Assembly (NCBI GenBank): GCA_039105265.1
Contig: JAPFFF010000008.1
Location: 1,736,001-1,800,000 of the forward strand
Source of the DNA: Tritrichomonas musculus
Taxonomy: Eukaryota > Parabasalia > Tritrichomonadida > Tritrichomonadidae
Direction of reading: 5' to 3'
Length of the DNA stretch: 64,000 nt
The translations under genes and the position numbers were made by a program. Under the pieces are notes generated by a model that worked only from the letters and a program-made list of their open reading frames with translations, was not told the origin of the DNA and ran no database searches. Positions 12,363 to 21,713 of the stretch are shown in pieces (the first letter of the stretch is position 1; each line of letters starts with the position of its first letter).

Positions 12363-13150
12363 GTTAACAAAGAACCTCATATTTATCATGAAATTCAGAA
12401 TATTATGAATAACATAACTTTTTCAGAGAAATATTCTTTTTTTCATGAAACCTGAGATTTCCAAAATAAAATTTTGAATAGAAAATAATATAAATGTAAA
12501 AATAATGTAAACTATCAAGCAATATATAAAAATACAAATATTGCATTTGATCTCTTTACAAGATTCTCTTAAAGCATAAAAAAGCAAAAAAATAATGATA
12601 AAATGATTTTGGAACAAAAATGTTGATGATTAAAAATAAATGTAAGTTTCAATCGAACTTTTTCATAATTAATAAACCATTCAATTTATTTTGGAAACCT
12701 CAGGTTTATTTGGAAATCTAATGTTTATCATAGAAATCTACAATTTTTTTATATAAATCTAATATATTCGTATATAATTGAAGTAATCAGTAAACCTTAT
12801 GTTCATGAAATACCTTAGGTTATTTTGAAAATGTAATTATTTCTACGTAAACCTTGTATTATCCACAAAAAAAAGAGGTTTATTGAGAAAGTTAGGTTTA
12901 TTGTAAATGTATAAATATCCATAAATAACATATGCTTTCTGGGCAACCTGAGACTTCTTTATGGGACTCTAATAACCAATTTTTATAAATTTAGGTTAAT
13001 CTGCTGAATACTTAATTTTTTTTTTTTTATTTTTTACTGACAGACTAAGTAATATATTATATATTTAACCAATTTTAATAACGATAAACTTTTATTATAA
13101 ATTTTAAGGTATTTTTGTCAAACAATAATTATTTTTTTCTGTACTTTTTC
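12363..13150. other. Intergenic DNA with a degenerate AAACCT/AGGTTT motif
   Basis: I find no gene here. The fragments AAACCT and AGGTTTAT, often followed by GAAA, recur irregularly between 12370 and 13000 (for example near 12450, 12697, 12795, 12850 and 12880). This looks like a decayed low-copy tandem repeat. Flanking homopolymers give no coding signal. Confidence 0.35.
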
Positions 13151-13159
13151 CATTGATAT

Positions 13160-13582
13160 ATAATTTAAATTTTGCCCATTATATTCAATACAAAAAGTTA
13201 TTTGTTTTAAACTTTTTGAATTAAAATATTTATATTAAGAATAAATTATCATTATCAGGATGTTATTATTATTAATATTTGATTTATTATTTGTTATTTT
13301 GCTCATACATTTGAGTAACTTGTCTTGGTATTTTTTTGAAAATAGATCCAAATGATTGTTGTTAACAATAAGTTTTTCGATTGCTTCTTAATATGTTGTA
13401 ACTATATCGTAATCAAAGCTTTTCTCTCTGAACTTATTTTCTGGTGATTTGGTGTTTGTAGGCATGTTTTTTTTTTGGTAATGATAATTTATTCTTAATA
13501 TAAATATTTATATTGAAAATATATTTTAATTCAAAAAGTTTAAAACCAATAACTTTTTGTATTGAATATAATGGGCAAAATT
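13160..13582. repeat. Imperfect inverted repeat with about 100-bp arms upstream of the BspA-like gene
   Basis: The left arm (about 13163-13256) and right arm (about 13480-13580) are near reverse complements. Both contain the stretch TTTTGCCCATTATATTCAAT or its complement. They differ mainly by one indel of about 18 bp. The right arm is the immediate upstream region of the BspA-like gene at 13617. The roughly 220-bp centre reads on the minus strand from ATG at 13465 (MPTNTKSPENKFREKSFDYD) for about 60 codons with a single TAA, which is coding-like but not recognised. It may be a small foldback element or an inverted promoter duplication carrying a broken short gene. Confidence 0.6.
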
Positions 13583-13616
13583 TGGAATTAAAAAAAATTT
13601 CAATTTTAATCTCAAA

Positions 13617-15473
13617 ATGATCTTATTCTTGGTTGAGCTTGCTTTTTCTTTGATCAATTATGAATTAACAGATTGCCAAACAACAATAACATACAAAGGT
13701 TCTGGAACACTAACAAACTCAGATGCAGAAAACGCATTTGGAAAAAAGAAAATAATTTTATGTGAAGGTATTACAGAAATATCTTCTTATGCATTTTCTC
13801 AGACTTCATTCGCTTCTTCGGCATTACAATCTTTTATATACGAAGAGATTGAACTACCTTGTTCTTTAGAAACAATTGGCGATTATGCTTTTCAAAACTA
13901 CTATTCGGAGCTCAGAAAGATTCATTTTCCAGATTATCCATATTCGTCATATACCGAGAGCAGTTTAGAAAATTATTATGCTTTAAGATCAATAGGATGT
14001 AATGCATTTAATAAAGATTACAAAATAATATGTCATAATATCCCACCAACATTTAAGACAATGTATCCATATACATTTTCTTCATGTTCAATCAAACATA
14101 TTGGAATTAATTCAGATATTACTGCAATTCCAGCATATGCATTTCAAAATTGTGGTCTTCGATCTATTAAATTACATTGTCTTGTCAACCAAATTGTTAC
14201 AGGAGCCTTTTATAATTGTAGTCAATTAACATCAATTGTTTTTGAAGATATTATTGAAATTACAATTTTCTCATCAGTTTTTTATAATTGTACCAGTCTT
14301 CAGCAAGTCAATTTCCCAACAAATGTCCATTTTTATAAATCTGATTATTTATTTTACAATTGCATTTCATTACGAAGCGTTACAATGCCAAAATATTTGA
14401 GAAACAATTTTGACCTACCAGAAGGCATGTTTCGAAACTGTATTTCATTAAAATATTGTTCATTACCAGAAAACATACAATGTATTGAAAGATATATGTT
14501 TCAAAATACATCTTTAGAAAGTATTTATATACCAGAATCAGTCTCATATATATACGAATATTCTTTTGCTGATTGTTTAAATTTGAAATACGTCGAAGTT
14601 AATACATCAAAAAGATATAGTTACGTCAATTTTTATAATAATGCCTTCGATAATACACCAAATGTAAAAATAATGGTTGTCCGCGGTCAAGGCTCTCATT
14701 ATTTCCAATATCATGCATTAACAGGTTCCACTTTTTGTTTATTAGATCCAGCAATGAAATATTATTCATCAAGAAGCGCATTTGAAAATCCAACCGTTGT
14801 GTACAGTACTCAAGAATATAAAAATTCTTATTCCACATTTAATGGTTATAATGTCAATGTTGTTTATAATGGTGTTTGTGATATTCCTAGACAAACTCCA
14901 TATCCTACATCTTATGATTATTATGACAATTTCCCTTGGTCAAATGATTGTTATGGTTACAATGGTGCACCTGGTTGTGGTGGAGGAGGTAATAATAATT
15001 ATCCAACGCAAGATAATTATTATCCATCATCTTCAAGTTATTCTTCAAATTCACGTTCTTACGGCTATTCTACGCCAACAAGAAATCCGATCTACGAAGA
15101 TAAAGATCAAAGCAGTGATGGTAAAAAGAAAAAAGGTCTCTCGGGTGGCGCTATTGCTGGAATTGTAATAGCATGCATAGTCGTTGTTGTAGTAGTCGTA
15201 AGTCTTTGTTTCTGTGGTTGCTTTGTCACGTCATATAAAAAGCAAGTTTACAATTCAAAAGGATCTGATTCAGGTGAAATTGACTCAACAGAAACTGATC
15301 CAGAAAAACCTAATTCAAACCAATCTGATCCAGAGAAACCTAATTCAAACCAATCTGATCCAGAGAAACCTAAATCAAACCAATCTGATCCAGAGAAACC
15401 TAATATAGAAGGAATTAATCAAGAGAATGAACCCATTCAATCCAATGAATCTGTATTAGATAATTCACCTTAG
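13617..15473 (+). CDS. BspA-like leucine-rich repeat surface protein
   Basis: The protein has 618 residues. It starts with a probable signal peptide (MILFLVELAFSLINY). Residues 30-390 carry BspA/TpLRR-type leucine-rich repeats (Pfam LRR_5) of the form F.NC..L..I..P..., for example AFQNCGLRSIKL and MFRNCISLKYCSLPEN. A Tyr/Ser/Gly-rich spacer follows (about 425-500). The transmembrane helix is GAIAGIVIACIVVVVVVVSLC (split here as GAIAGIVIACIVV plus VVVVVSLC), about residues 513-533. The cytoplasmic tail contains four DPEKPxSNQ-type repeats. In trichomonads such type I proteins are surface-exposed and thought to act in adhesion or interaction with host or bacteria. The intact frame and anchor suggest a functional gene. 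The start ATG has TTTCAATTTT 16 nt upstream as a possible initiator. Confidence 0.85.
   Translation: MILFLVELAFSLINYELTDCQTTITYKGSGTLTNSDAENAFGKKKIILCEGITEISSYAFSQTSFASSALQSFIYEEIELPCSLETIGDYAFQNYYSELRKIHFPDYPYSSYTESSLENYYALRSIGCNAFNKDYKIICHNIPPTFKTMYPYTFSSCSIKHIGINSDITAIPAYAFQNCGLRSIKLHCLVNQIVTGAFYNCSQLTSIVFEDIIEITIFSSVFYNCTSLQQVNFPTNVHFYKSDYLFYNCISLRSVTMPKYLRNNFDLPEGMFRNCISLKYCSLPENIQCIERYMFQNTSLESIYIPESVSYIYEYSFADCLNLKYVEVNTSKRYSYVNFYNNAFDNTPNVKIMVVRGQGSHYFQYHALTGSTFCLLDPAMKYYSSRSAFENPTVVYSTQEYKNSYSTFNGYNVNVVYNGVCDIPRQTPYPTSYDYYDNFPWSNDCYGYNGAPGCGGGGNNNYPTQDNYYPSSSSYSSNSRSYGYSTPTRNPIYEDKDQSSDGKKKKGLSGGAIAGIVIACIVVVVVVVSLCFCGCFVTSYKKQVYNSKGSDSGEIDSTETDPEKPNSNQSDPEKPNSNQSDPEKPKSNQSDPEKPNIEGINQENEPIQSNESVLDNSP
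15294..15407 (+). repeat. 30-bp tandem repeat in the BspA-like cytoplasmic tail
   Basis: Nearly four copies of a 30-bp unit encode SDPEKPNSNQ (one copy has K for N). The copies are almost identical, so the array is likely to vary in length between strains. Confidence 0.8.
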
Positions 15474-15673
15474 AATGACTTTTTATAAACATTAACGCGT
15501 CGAAAATATTTCTTCTTTTTTGAATGCTACAATAAATTAGAATGAGTTGATATATGAAAGACGTTTTATAAATGAAGAAAATGTAAAGATTGTATACCAA
15601 ATCATTCTCTCTTTGTAATTAGTGAGAAATGGTTACAATTGGCATTACATTGGTATTATGCTTGGCTGCTTTT

Positions 15674-16665
15674 TTAAATTAATTGCAAATCATCATAATT
15701 TTCATTATAAATTTCTTCTTCATAATTATCTTCGTTCATTTCTTCCTCTTCCTCTTCTTCATAAATATTATTATTATTGTAATTATTCTATAAGTCTATG
15801 TCTAGGCAATATTTTGAATAATCATTTGAATAGTAATTTTTTTCTTGCTTTTGAAAAAAGATATTTCTGCTTTTTTTCTGAAAACCCTCTTAAAAACTCT
15901 TTTATTTCTGGTATGAAATATGCTACAAAATCGTCTTTATAAATTGCTTTAAATATTTTCTGTTATAAGAAATAGAAGAATTCTTTTGTTTTGTGAAAAA
16001 ATATCAAATATTTCTTTGTTTGAAAGGCGTTTTTGAACAATGGGTTGGAAATATTTTAAAATTTGTTCTATTTTTTCATAGAAGATTGGTGAATGATGGT
16101 AGTAATTGGATATTTGGGAAATTAATTTTAATATTAGCATGACTTCATATAGATCATTTAAGGTTCTCCTTCCCAAAAAAAATGTAAATCATTCAATATT
16201 GAATTAACTCATAGAATAAATAATTCAATAGAGCATTTTTCGGAAAAAGTTTTGGTGAAAAATAAAAAAAATATGGCCTCAACGATTAAATCATATTTCA
16301 TTCAAAATTTTACTGATTTTTTAATTCTATGATTTCTATATGTAAAAAAACAAAATCGATAAGATTTCATAAAAATGTTTTTATTCAATCATTTGAAATA
16401 TATATCTATATAAATTTCATATTTTAATTCATTTTTAAAAACGATATTTATGTATATTTTATTTGTGAAATCTCATTGAATTTAATCTTTTGAATTTGAA
16501 AGGAGAACCTTAAAATTTTATGTTCATCAAATAATTATTGAATTAAATTTCGATAATTTCCTTCATCATTTTGTATACTCTCAATGAAACATAATATGTT
16601 GTTTTGAATATTTTTTATATTTTGAATATATTCTTGAATCGATTCATAAATGAAAAAATAAAATA
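15674..16665 (-). pseudogene. DUF3447/ankyrin-type protein, decayed and interrupted
   Basis: Read on the minus strand, pieces in several frames line up with the trichomonad ankyrin (DUF3447) family. There is an N-terminal helical part (NIQNNILCFIESIQ, 16560-16620, then one in-frame stop at LIQ*LFDEHK). It continues after an inserted element as LNDLYEVMLILKLISQISNY and FEKIEQIL-like YEKIEQILKYF (15949-16157). Next comes a frameshifted segment, IYKDDFVAYFIPEIKEF (near 15900), and finally an acidic end, YEEEEEEEMNEDNYEEE, finishing at 15674. No in-frame ATG is left at the 5' end. It lies only about 45 bp from tRNA-Lys. With at least two frame changes, two stops and one insertion, this is clearly dead. 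Confidence 0.75.
16158..16513. mobile_element. TTAA-flanked 356-bp element inside the ankyrin pseudogene
   Basis: TTTAAGGTTCTCCTT (16157-16171) and its complement AAGGAGAACCTTAAA (16500-16514) bound the element, with TTAA at each edge. Removing the element plus one TTAA rejoins the ankyrin-family frame exactly: codons for DEHKIL, then NDLYEV. That shows it is an insertion rather than a chance repeat. There is no coding sequence inside. TTAA target use fits piggyBac or Kolobok relatives. Confidence 0.7.
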
Positions 16666-16709
16666 ATATTCAAAGAATAAAATATTTCCCTTCAAGTGAA
16701 GCTTTGAAA

Positions 16710-16783
16710 GCCTTCGTAGCTCAGTCGGCTAGAGCATCGGACTTTTAATCCGAGTGTCGCGGGTTCGAGTCCCGTCGGAGGCA
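16710..16783 (+). tRNA. tRNA-Lys (anticodon TTT)
   Basis: A full cloverleaf can be drawn. The acceptor GCCTTCG pairs with CGGAGGC (one T-G wobble). Box A is TAGCTCAGTCGG. The anticodon stem TCGGA/TCCGA holds the loop CTTTTAA with anticodon TTT. The T arm is GCGGGTTCGAGTCCCGT. The discriminator is A. There is no intron. A T run follows directly as the Pol III terminator. Confidence 0.95.
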
Positions 16784-16791
16784 TTTTTTTT
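16784..16791 (+). terminator. Pol III terminator of tRNA-Lys
   Basis: A run of eight T follows the tRNA discriminator base. Confidence 0.85.
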
Positions 16792-17082
16792 GGTCAATTG
16801 TTTCAAAATATAAAAATTTAAATATTTCAGGTTCTCTACGTAAACATAACAATGAACAGCTGATACAAGCATTTTAAAAATGTTTTCAAAAAGATCAGAT
16901 GCTAGAAGAGGCAATTAAAAATTTAATTTTTAATTTATTTTTTATTAATAGTAATCTGTTTTAAAATTTATAGAAGTTTTCTATGATAAAGATAAAATGA
17001 ACAAATTGAAATCTGATCTCATCGATTTAATTTTTTCCAGTTTATATGGTAATTCAAATAATATCAAGAAACTTATTCATTT

Positions 17083-17820
17083 CAGGGATGCATTTCGGGC
17101 ACGGGCAGGGCAACTTGCCCGAACAAACCTGTCTGCCCGGGCAGTGCCCGGGCAGATCTTTGGGCATCGGGCAAGCCCGGGCAAAAATACGTTAGCACTT
17201 TTCGGGCAGCCCTTTTTTGCCCGGGCATCTATCGTCGGGCAGTGCCCCAAAATTGCCCGAAAGTTTTAAAAGTTCATAGTAATATTTAAATTTTTCTAAT
17301 GATGTTTTTCAAAAAATAAATTAATTTTTGATTCATTAATACTTATTTTATGATTAATATGATTTTTATGTATGAATTAATATTATAATTTTTATAAGTT
17401 GAATAAAATTTCTTAAATTGTGAAATCAAGAAATTTTCCATTCAAAATATTTTTGCCAATTCAAATTTGAATCATTTTTACTTTCTCGAAAAAAAATCAT
17501 AACAATAGATTTTTAAATTGATTTATTCAACAAAATTGATATAAAAGAATAAAATTATTTATTTTTATTATTTTGTTTATTTTTTTATAAAGAAATTGTT
17601 GAGATCTTCGTATATAAAAAAAAAAAAAAAGTGATGATTCGAACTTAATACCTTTTTATTTCTCGTGCAATTTCCTGGCTACAACTCAATTTTTTTTTTT
17701 GGGCAATGATATCACCAACCGTCGGGCTGACAGTTAGCCCGATGCAGCCCGACCTGATCTTTCGGGCAGGAAAAGTGACATTGCCCCGGGCATGCCCGGG
17801 CTGCCCTTTGTGCATCCCTG
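17083..17820. mobile_element. hAT-like non-autonomous element with GC-rich subterminal repeats
   Basis: The ends are CAGGGATGCA (17083-17092) and its complement TGCATCCCTG (17811-17820), a classic hAT-type terminus. ATTCATTT (17075-17082) is repeated at 17822-17829, so the target copy is 7-8 bp allowing a one-base offset. About 180 bp inside the left end and 120 bp inside the right end are packed with GGGCA/TGCCCG/GCCCGGGC motifs on both strands, which would suit transposase binding. The centre (17270-17640) is AT-rich. Open frames across the ends are low-complexity artefacts of these motifs, and no transposase is present. Confidence 0.8.
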
Positions 17821-18123
17821 AATTCATTTCATAAGTTTTAATGTATGTCTTTTTAAAAAACTTTAATTTGAAAGTCAAAATGATCATATATTCATTAAAT
17901 CTCATTAATGAAATTTAATAAACACATAAATAAATGAATGAAATAGCAATACAATTATTTTTGGCTTTTTTATTTTATGAAATTGAATGCGATTTTCTAA
18001 GCTGTTCTCAATATTGAAAGCATAAAATAAAACGTTGATAATTATTATAGAAAAAATAAATTATTAAATATCTTTTCAAAAAGTTATGAATCTAAAAATT
18101 AAATCCTACAATTCCATTTGTAA

Positions 18124-19644
18124 ATGGGCTTTAGTTTTGGTACTCTTTGTAAGATTCTTTTAGGAGTTGGCTTGGGCGTTTTAGCAGCTTCTTGTTTAGC
18201 TGTTACAGTTTGTTTTGGAGGATACGCAAACAATCATACAGCAATGGAAAAAATTGAAAGTACACTTAATTTTAGAAGTGAATCTTCAATGTATTCATGT
18301 GCTATTGCAATTACAGTTTTGGGATGCTTAGCAGCTGCTACAGCACTTGGAGCAATTGTCCTCTCCGCCATAATTGAAGAACAAACGATGATCTTAATTA
18401 TTGTTGGAGGTGTTGCAGCTTTATTTGGATTTGGATGCATTATTGCTGAAGGAGTTTACACATTACAAATTGTGAAAAATGATGCTGAAGCAAGCATGGA
18501 TTTTACTGATCAATCGCATAAAAATGCTCAAGATTACATCAAAAAAGCAATTGAAGAATTATATAAGCAAGGTGCTTACAATCTAGAAAAAGATTATTCA
18601 TTAAAAGATCTTCCTAGTTGGAACGAAGCAAAAAATAAATTAGGCACAGTTTCAAATGGCCGTGTTATTACATATAATAGTATATGGAGTCATGACCATC
18701 CTGATAATAATATTACATTATATACTTCAAATAGCTTTATATATGCCTATTATGGAAATCAACAAAGTTCAATCGTAGCAAGTTTAAAATTTTATGCCAA
18801 AGGAAGTGCACAAACAAAGAACAGATACTGTTGGTTCAAAAATAAAGACAGAAATGATATCAAATGTGCCAATATTAATGGAAAAAAGTTTACCAACTGT
18901 GAAATAACTTATGGGCTTGATGATAATCTTTTCCTTAATGAGAAAATCGTAGTTGGATCTTATTACTCCGTTCAAGATATCAAAAATTCAGATAAAGTTT
19001 CATCTGCTAATTATTTAGTCTCAAATTTCCCATTTGCATATAAAAAGCTAACTTATGAAGATATTCAAGATATCCTGAAACAACAAGAAGACAGCAGTGT
19101 CGATTATGATGAATGTAAACATAATGCTTTTTCTTTTGAAGATAGTTCAAATAAGTTTAAAGTTAGTGGTAAAAAGTATGCAAAAGCTCGCTTAAGTGAA
19201 ACGAAGAAATATTTTTCAGAACCAAGTGAAGATTATGTCAATATGGCACCTTCTAAGCCAAAGAATTATGAAGATTATGAAAAGAAATGTGAAGAATATA
19301 ATGGAAATAGTGGTGATGAAAACGAAAAGCAAGAGTCAGATGATATAGTTTGTAAAGAAGATATATCTATTTCTAGAGTCTGGGAATACGTCCAAGATAG
19401 ATATAAAGATGGCAACAAAGGTAAAATTGCTCCAAGTATAAAGAAATATTACATGAGAAATGCTCGATCAGAAAATAATAATCTATATCGAAATGACAAT
19501 TTCTTATACACTATTGCTTTGATAAATTTAATACTTCAAATTGTTGCAATATTATTCTGGGCATGCGGAAGGTTCCTTGATTTACTTTTAGGTGGCAGAA
19601 GTTTAGAAAAAACTCCAAGTGTAGGTGAAGGTAAAAATTTCTGA
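18124..19644 (+). CDS. Tetraspanin-like four-pass membrane protein
   Basis: The protein has 506 residues. Three hydrophobic helices are clustered at the N-terminus (about 8-32, 56-82 and 88-112; for example LLGVGLGVLAASCLAVTVCF). A large hydrophilic loop of about 340 residues with several cysteines (YCWFKN, KCANINGKKFTNCE, DECKHN, KKCEEYNG, IVCKED) follows, then a fourth helix (about 460-482, ALINLILQIVAILFWACG) and a short tail. This topology matches trichomonad tetraspanins, although the loop is longer than usual and I do not see the CCG signature, so the call is 'tetraspanin-like'. It is likely a plasma-membrane or vesicle protein. TTTTCAAAAAGTTATG lies about 45 nt before the start, and TCCATTTG lies at the probable transcription start 8 nt before ATG. 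Confidence 0.65.
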   Translation: MGFSFGTLCKILLGVGLGVLAASCLAVTVCFGGYANNHTAMEKIESTLNFRSESSMYSCAIAITVLGCLAAATALGAIVLSAIIEEQTMILIIVGGVAALFGFGCIIAEGVYTLQIVKNDAEASMDFTDQSHKNAQDYIKKAIEELYKQGAYNLEKDYSLKDLPSWNEAKNKLGTVSNGRVITYNSIWSHDHPDNNITLYTSNSFIYAYYGNQQSSIVASLKFYAKGSAQTKNRYCWFKNKDRNDIKCANINGKKFTNCEITYGLDDNLFLNEKIVVGSYYSVQDIKNSDKVSSANYLVSNFPFAYKKLTYEDIQDILKQQEDSSVDYDECKHNAFSFEDSSNKFKVSGKKYAKARLSETKKYFSEPSEDYVNMAPSKPKNYEDYEKKCEEYNGNSGDENEKQESDDIVCKEDISISRVWEYVQDRYKDGNKGKIAPSIKKYYMRNARSENNNLYRNDNFLYTIALINLILQIVAILFWACGRFLDLLLGGRSLEKTPSVGEGKNF

Positions 19645-20099
19645 AGAATGCAACTTTTTGGTATCAGAAAAAATAATTTGTAAATCAGTCAAATTGAATA
19701 AAATGAATCAAATCATTCTATGATGAATAAATTTTTTTTAATATATTTTTAAATCTAGATTATAAATTTAATATTAAAGTTTTTATTTAGTTGTTATATA
19801 TATTGCTATTAAATATATTTGTGCTAAGTTGATTATATCACATTAAGTCAGTTGTTCGTTTTTTAAAGAAAGACATGAAAATCTTCGTACTTGATATTAT
19901 TGTAATAAGGATATGTTAACTCCTTTGTCGTTATAAAATAGTGTACATCAAAATGCATTTAATTGGTATTTCTTTAATATATTTTTTTTGTTTATCATTT
20001 GATATCGATTTTTAAAAATATATTTAAGGTGAAATTATTTTGTTCTATCTGCTGGAATAAGTCATTTTCTTCGTGTACAAAACATTAAATTTCTTCTGA
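19645..20099. other. Intergenic DNA, possibly with ankyrin-gene remnants
   Basis: I see no intact gene. The minus strand shows short coding-like pieces (for example YNDKGVNISLLQ near 19930) that could be further decayed parts of the ankyrin relic at 20100-20350, but they are too short to call. Confidence 0.3.
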
Positions 20100-20350
20100 A
20101 GTCAAAAGTGCCTGACAATTTAAATTGTCATTTAATGTTATCAATGTTAAATTATAAGCTGAACAAAATGCAATTTACCTTTGTCAATTTATCATTGATA
20201 TTTGTCATTGATAAAAAGTACTTGACCATTTCAAAATTACTGTGTATAGCTGCATAATGTAACCAATTGTCATATTACTATCCAATATGTTATTCCTGAA
20301 GTTATCAATTAAATGGGTCTTCAAATGAATCTTTTGGAGGATTAATTAAA
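20100..20350 (-). pseudogene. Ankyrin-repeat gene relic
   Basis: The minus strand of 20179-20271 reads DNWLHYAAIHSNFEMVKYF followed by LSMTNIND, a recognisable ankyrin repeat (W/TPLHYAA..GN.E.VKYL). The flanks decay at once: an upstream piece (LINPPKDSFEDPFN) runs into two stops and the downstream frame is lost. This is a short dead remnant next to tRNA-Cys. Confidence 0.6.
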
Positions 20351-20375
20351 TAAGCATCTATTTAACTATCAGAAA

Positions 20376-20447
20376 GGGGCCGTAGCTCACCGGTAGAGCA
20401 TTGGATTGCAGATCCAGCGGTAATCGGTTCGATTCCGGTCAGCCCCT
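20376..20447 (+). tRNA. tRNA-Cys (anticodon GCA)
   Basis: The cloverleaf is clear. The acceptor GGGGCCG pairs with CAGCCCC, with one C-A mismatch at the sixth pair. The D arm is GCTCACCGGTAGAGC. The anticodon arm is TTGGATTGCAGATCCAG with loop TTGCAGA and anticodon GCA. The T arm is ATCGGTTCGATTCCGGT. The discriminator is T (U73), as expected for cysteine tRNA. There is no intron. Confidence 0.93.
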
Positions 20448-20448
20448 C

Positions 20449-20455
20449 TTTTTTT
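20449..20455 (+). terminator. Pol III terminator of tRNA-Cys
   Basis: A run of seven T lies one base after the discriminator. Confidence 0.8.
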
Positions 20456-20488
20456 ATTTTTGCTTTTCTTTACCCTTACCTTTTTTAA

Positions 20489-21283
20489 ATGCTATTTTCG
20501 CAATCTACACCTTCTACCGATTCTAACCATGCTACTCCCATGCAAAAATTCCAAAATATTTCTGAAAATCAAATTTTATTTGTAAAACCCTACCCCAACC
20601 TTACTAATCAAATTCATAAAATTAATTCTACTCATACTACCAATAGCGAATGTACTTTTATTAGCAACAAACCAGAATGTTACGATATCCTTCAATTCTC
20701 TAACTATGCTCCTAACACAACGGATATTGGACTAAATTCGAAGACGAACTACTTCTTGAAATGTACTGGCTCCGCAGTCCCAGATTGTACACATTCTCTA
20801 ACAAATCAACGCAACACACAGCTATGGATATTAGGAATAGATGTCAATATCTACTAGACCACTCATCATTCCTGAAAAATTCTTCAGTCAATTTCTTCAA
20901 GTTGGAAAAATCTCGAAATCCAAATGCTCCCTGCAACTTATTAATTTCCTCAATAGACTCTCTATCTCAACAGCCACAAACCGAGCAACACCATCAAGAG
21001 CATCAGCAACAAACTCAATACATATCCCTGTCCTATGTGCTCTTCTTCAATAGATTCTCTGACCCTACTTAGAGACACTCTACCGCAGCATCAATTTATG
21101 AAGAAACAACAACTACAGACCAAAAATCATCAACAACAAATGCAGCAACAACATCATTCAATACAACAACGACAACAAATGCAACAACAATCTCAACTTG
21201 TAAATGAGCTACTAAAGTATTTTTCATTGAATATTTCTCAAAAAGTTTTTTCCCATTTTTTTCGTTTTAGATTAGAACATTAA
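20489..21283 (+). pseudogene. Myb/SANT-like, Gln-rich protein, frameshifted
   Basis: Three successive frames look like one former gene. The first (20489-20715) starts MLFSQSTPSTDSNHATP. The second carries a Myb/SANT-like module from 20722: YWTKFEDELLLEMYWLRS, then HTAMDIRNRCQYLL. It resembles W-T-x-E-E-D-E-L-L and the (T)AMDIRNRY.YLL end of trichomonad Myb repeats. The third frame (21035-21283) is Gln/His-rich with QQQMQQQ-type runs. A TAA lies just upstream of the Myb frame, so at least one indel separates the first two parts. Base composition is more GC-rich than nearby intergenic DNA. The Myb call rests on one short motif. The alternative is an unrelated Gln-rich protein. Confidence 0.45.
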
Positions 21284-21713
21284 CAAGCATCATTTTTTTG
21301 TATTTATAAAAGACATGTTTTGCAAGAAAAATAAATACAAATCTGATATTTTCTTTCTTTGCAAAAACAAAGAATGAGAAAAATTAGATCAAAAACTTTG
21401 TTATTCATATTAATGAGAAATAAGAAAAAGAGAGATTGATTGCTTTAAAGTTTGACCAAATTAAATGAAATCAGATTTTGATAGCCATATTTTGACTAAA
21501 TCAAATAATATTGAAATTTCTCAATGAGAAATTCTCATTCAATATCAATGAATAAATATTTGAAGTAAGCTATCATTTATTCCATATTTTGGAAAAGCAA
21601 TTAATAAAATATAAAATACTCCAAAAGATTAGATTTAAAATAATAACTATAAATTTATTTATAATATATAATTCTATATATCTAATTAATTCATAATTAA
21701 TTAATTAACTTCT
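21284..21713. other. Intergenic DNA
   Basis: AT-rich; I see no gene or repeat here. Confidence 0.5.

Noticed and set aside
16729-16914. Minus-strand open frame of 61 codons
   Set aside because: Its C-terminal part (GTRTRDTRIKSP) is the antisense of tRNA-Lys, a well-known tRNA shadow.
16997-17269. Plus-strand frame with Arg/Ala/Gly-rich end
   Set aside because: The second half is the GC-motif array of the hAT-like element; the first half alone has no recognisable content.
17645-17905. Minus-strand frame across the right end of the hAT-like element
   Set aside because: It spans the element border and its composition follows the GGGCA repeats.
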